51,055 bases of DNA from JAPYTY01 sp036338435 (GTDB lineage Bacteria > Acidobacteriota > UBA6911 > RPQK01 > JADFOI01): contig JAYZCG010000043.1 in the NCBI GenBank assembly GCA_036338435.1, forward strand, positions 1-51,055. Reading direction: 5' to 3'. Below the pieces are notes generated by a model that saw only the letters and a program-made list of their open reading frames with translations, was not told where the DNA came from and made no database searches. Made by a program: the position numbers and the translations under genes. Of this stretch, positions 50,938 through 51,055 are shown piece after piece (position 1 is the first letter of the stretch; the number at the start of each line of letters is the position of its first letter).

Positions 50938-51055
50938 ATGCGCAGAGTTGTCCTTTTTTTGATGTTGGTAACCACTTTTTCCTGTGGGAAAAGTGTGGAA
51001 AATCAAATCCGAGATCAAGTTAAAACGTTTGATAGAGCCTCATTGAACGATCGAC
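50938..51055 (+). CDS. Lipoprotein-like protein, 3' end outside window
   Basis: 39 residues are visible before the right edge. The N-terminus RRVVLFLMLVTTFSCGKSVENQ has a short basic region, hydrophobic core and a cysteine that may be lipidated. The remainder (IRDQVKTFDRASLND) is charged. The family cannot be told from this fragment. Confidence 0.5.
   Translation, partial: MRRVVLFLMLVTTFSCGKSVENQIRDQVKTFDRASLNDR

Overview
The window reads as a chromosomal segment of a Gram-negative bacterium of moderate GC content. Signs of a double envelope are DsbD, TatA, many signal peptides and lipoprotein-like leaders, and class 2 PyrD. The RpoA C-terminal domain, a reaction-centre-cytochrome-like c protein, Tat-exported PQQ-type beta-propellers and an OleABCD cluster resemble what is seen in uncultivated, often marine, Acidobacteriota-like lineages. 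This taxonomic guess is tentative and not proven here. No CRISPR array, insertion sequence, integrase or phage gene was seen.

Layout. (1) 1-5.4 kb: two paralogous PQQ-type propeller genes in inverted orientation flank a Tat-exported cupredoxin-like protein and a YtcJ-type amidohydrolase. (2) 5.5-10.1 kb, minus strand: a complete oleA-oleB-oleC-oleD operon for head-to-head fatty acyl condensation to long-chain olefins. (3) 10.4-15.7 kb, plus strand: an 846-residue double-length protein related to archaeal-type fructose-1,6-bisphosphate aldolase/phosphatase, followed 9 bp later by pyruvate phosphate dikinase, a gluconeogenic pair. (4) 15.7-21.9 kb: a PNPOx-like protein, secreted proteins, pyrE, pyrD, an SRPBCC protein, a diheme cytochrome and a duplicated LTxxQ-type periplasmic protein with a strong terminator. 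(5) 22.0-38.9 kb, minus strand: one very long translation and secretion unit running ffh, rpsP-rplC, rplD, rplW, rplB ... rplO, secY, adk, map, rpmJ, rpsM, rpsK, rpsD, rpoA, rplQ and tRNA-Asn. (6) 39.0-51.1 kb: selB, tatA, cutA, ftsB, dsbD, pyrRBC, an M23 peptidase, coaD, a DUF3347-like protein and rsmD.

The most striking observation is in region 5. The small-subunit protein S16 and the large-subunit protein L3 are encoded as one 382-residue polypeptide, joined by an acidic linker of about 90 residues built from a 37-residue tandem repeat. The fusion joins the usual ffh-rpsP neighbourhood to the S10-spc-alpha ribosomal cluster, and rpsJ is absent at the junction. Immediately upstream, ffh is interrupted by an in-frame amber codon exactly between the NG (GTPase) and M (signal-sequence/RNA-binding) domains. 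A near-consensus sigma-70 promoter precedes ffh and could drive the whole unit.

The second notable system is the tandem FBP aldolase/phosphatase-like protein. Its C-terminal half keeps the expected metal ligands, Schiff-base lysine and catalytic tyrosines, while its N-terminal half has lost them. Smaller oddities are a cupredoxin fold lacking the Cys and Met copper ligands, a SelB with a changed G4 motif, and a histidine-rich lipoprotein with an MDHSG repeat.

Pyrimidine biosynthesis is represented by pyrE and pyrD on the left and pyrR-pyrB-pyrC on the right. All coordinates and calls come from reading the sequence and translations; no database search was possible.
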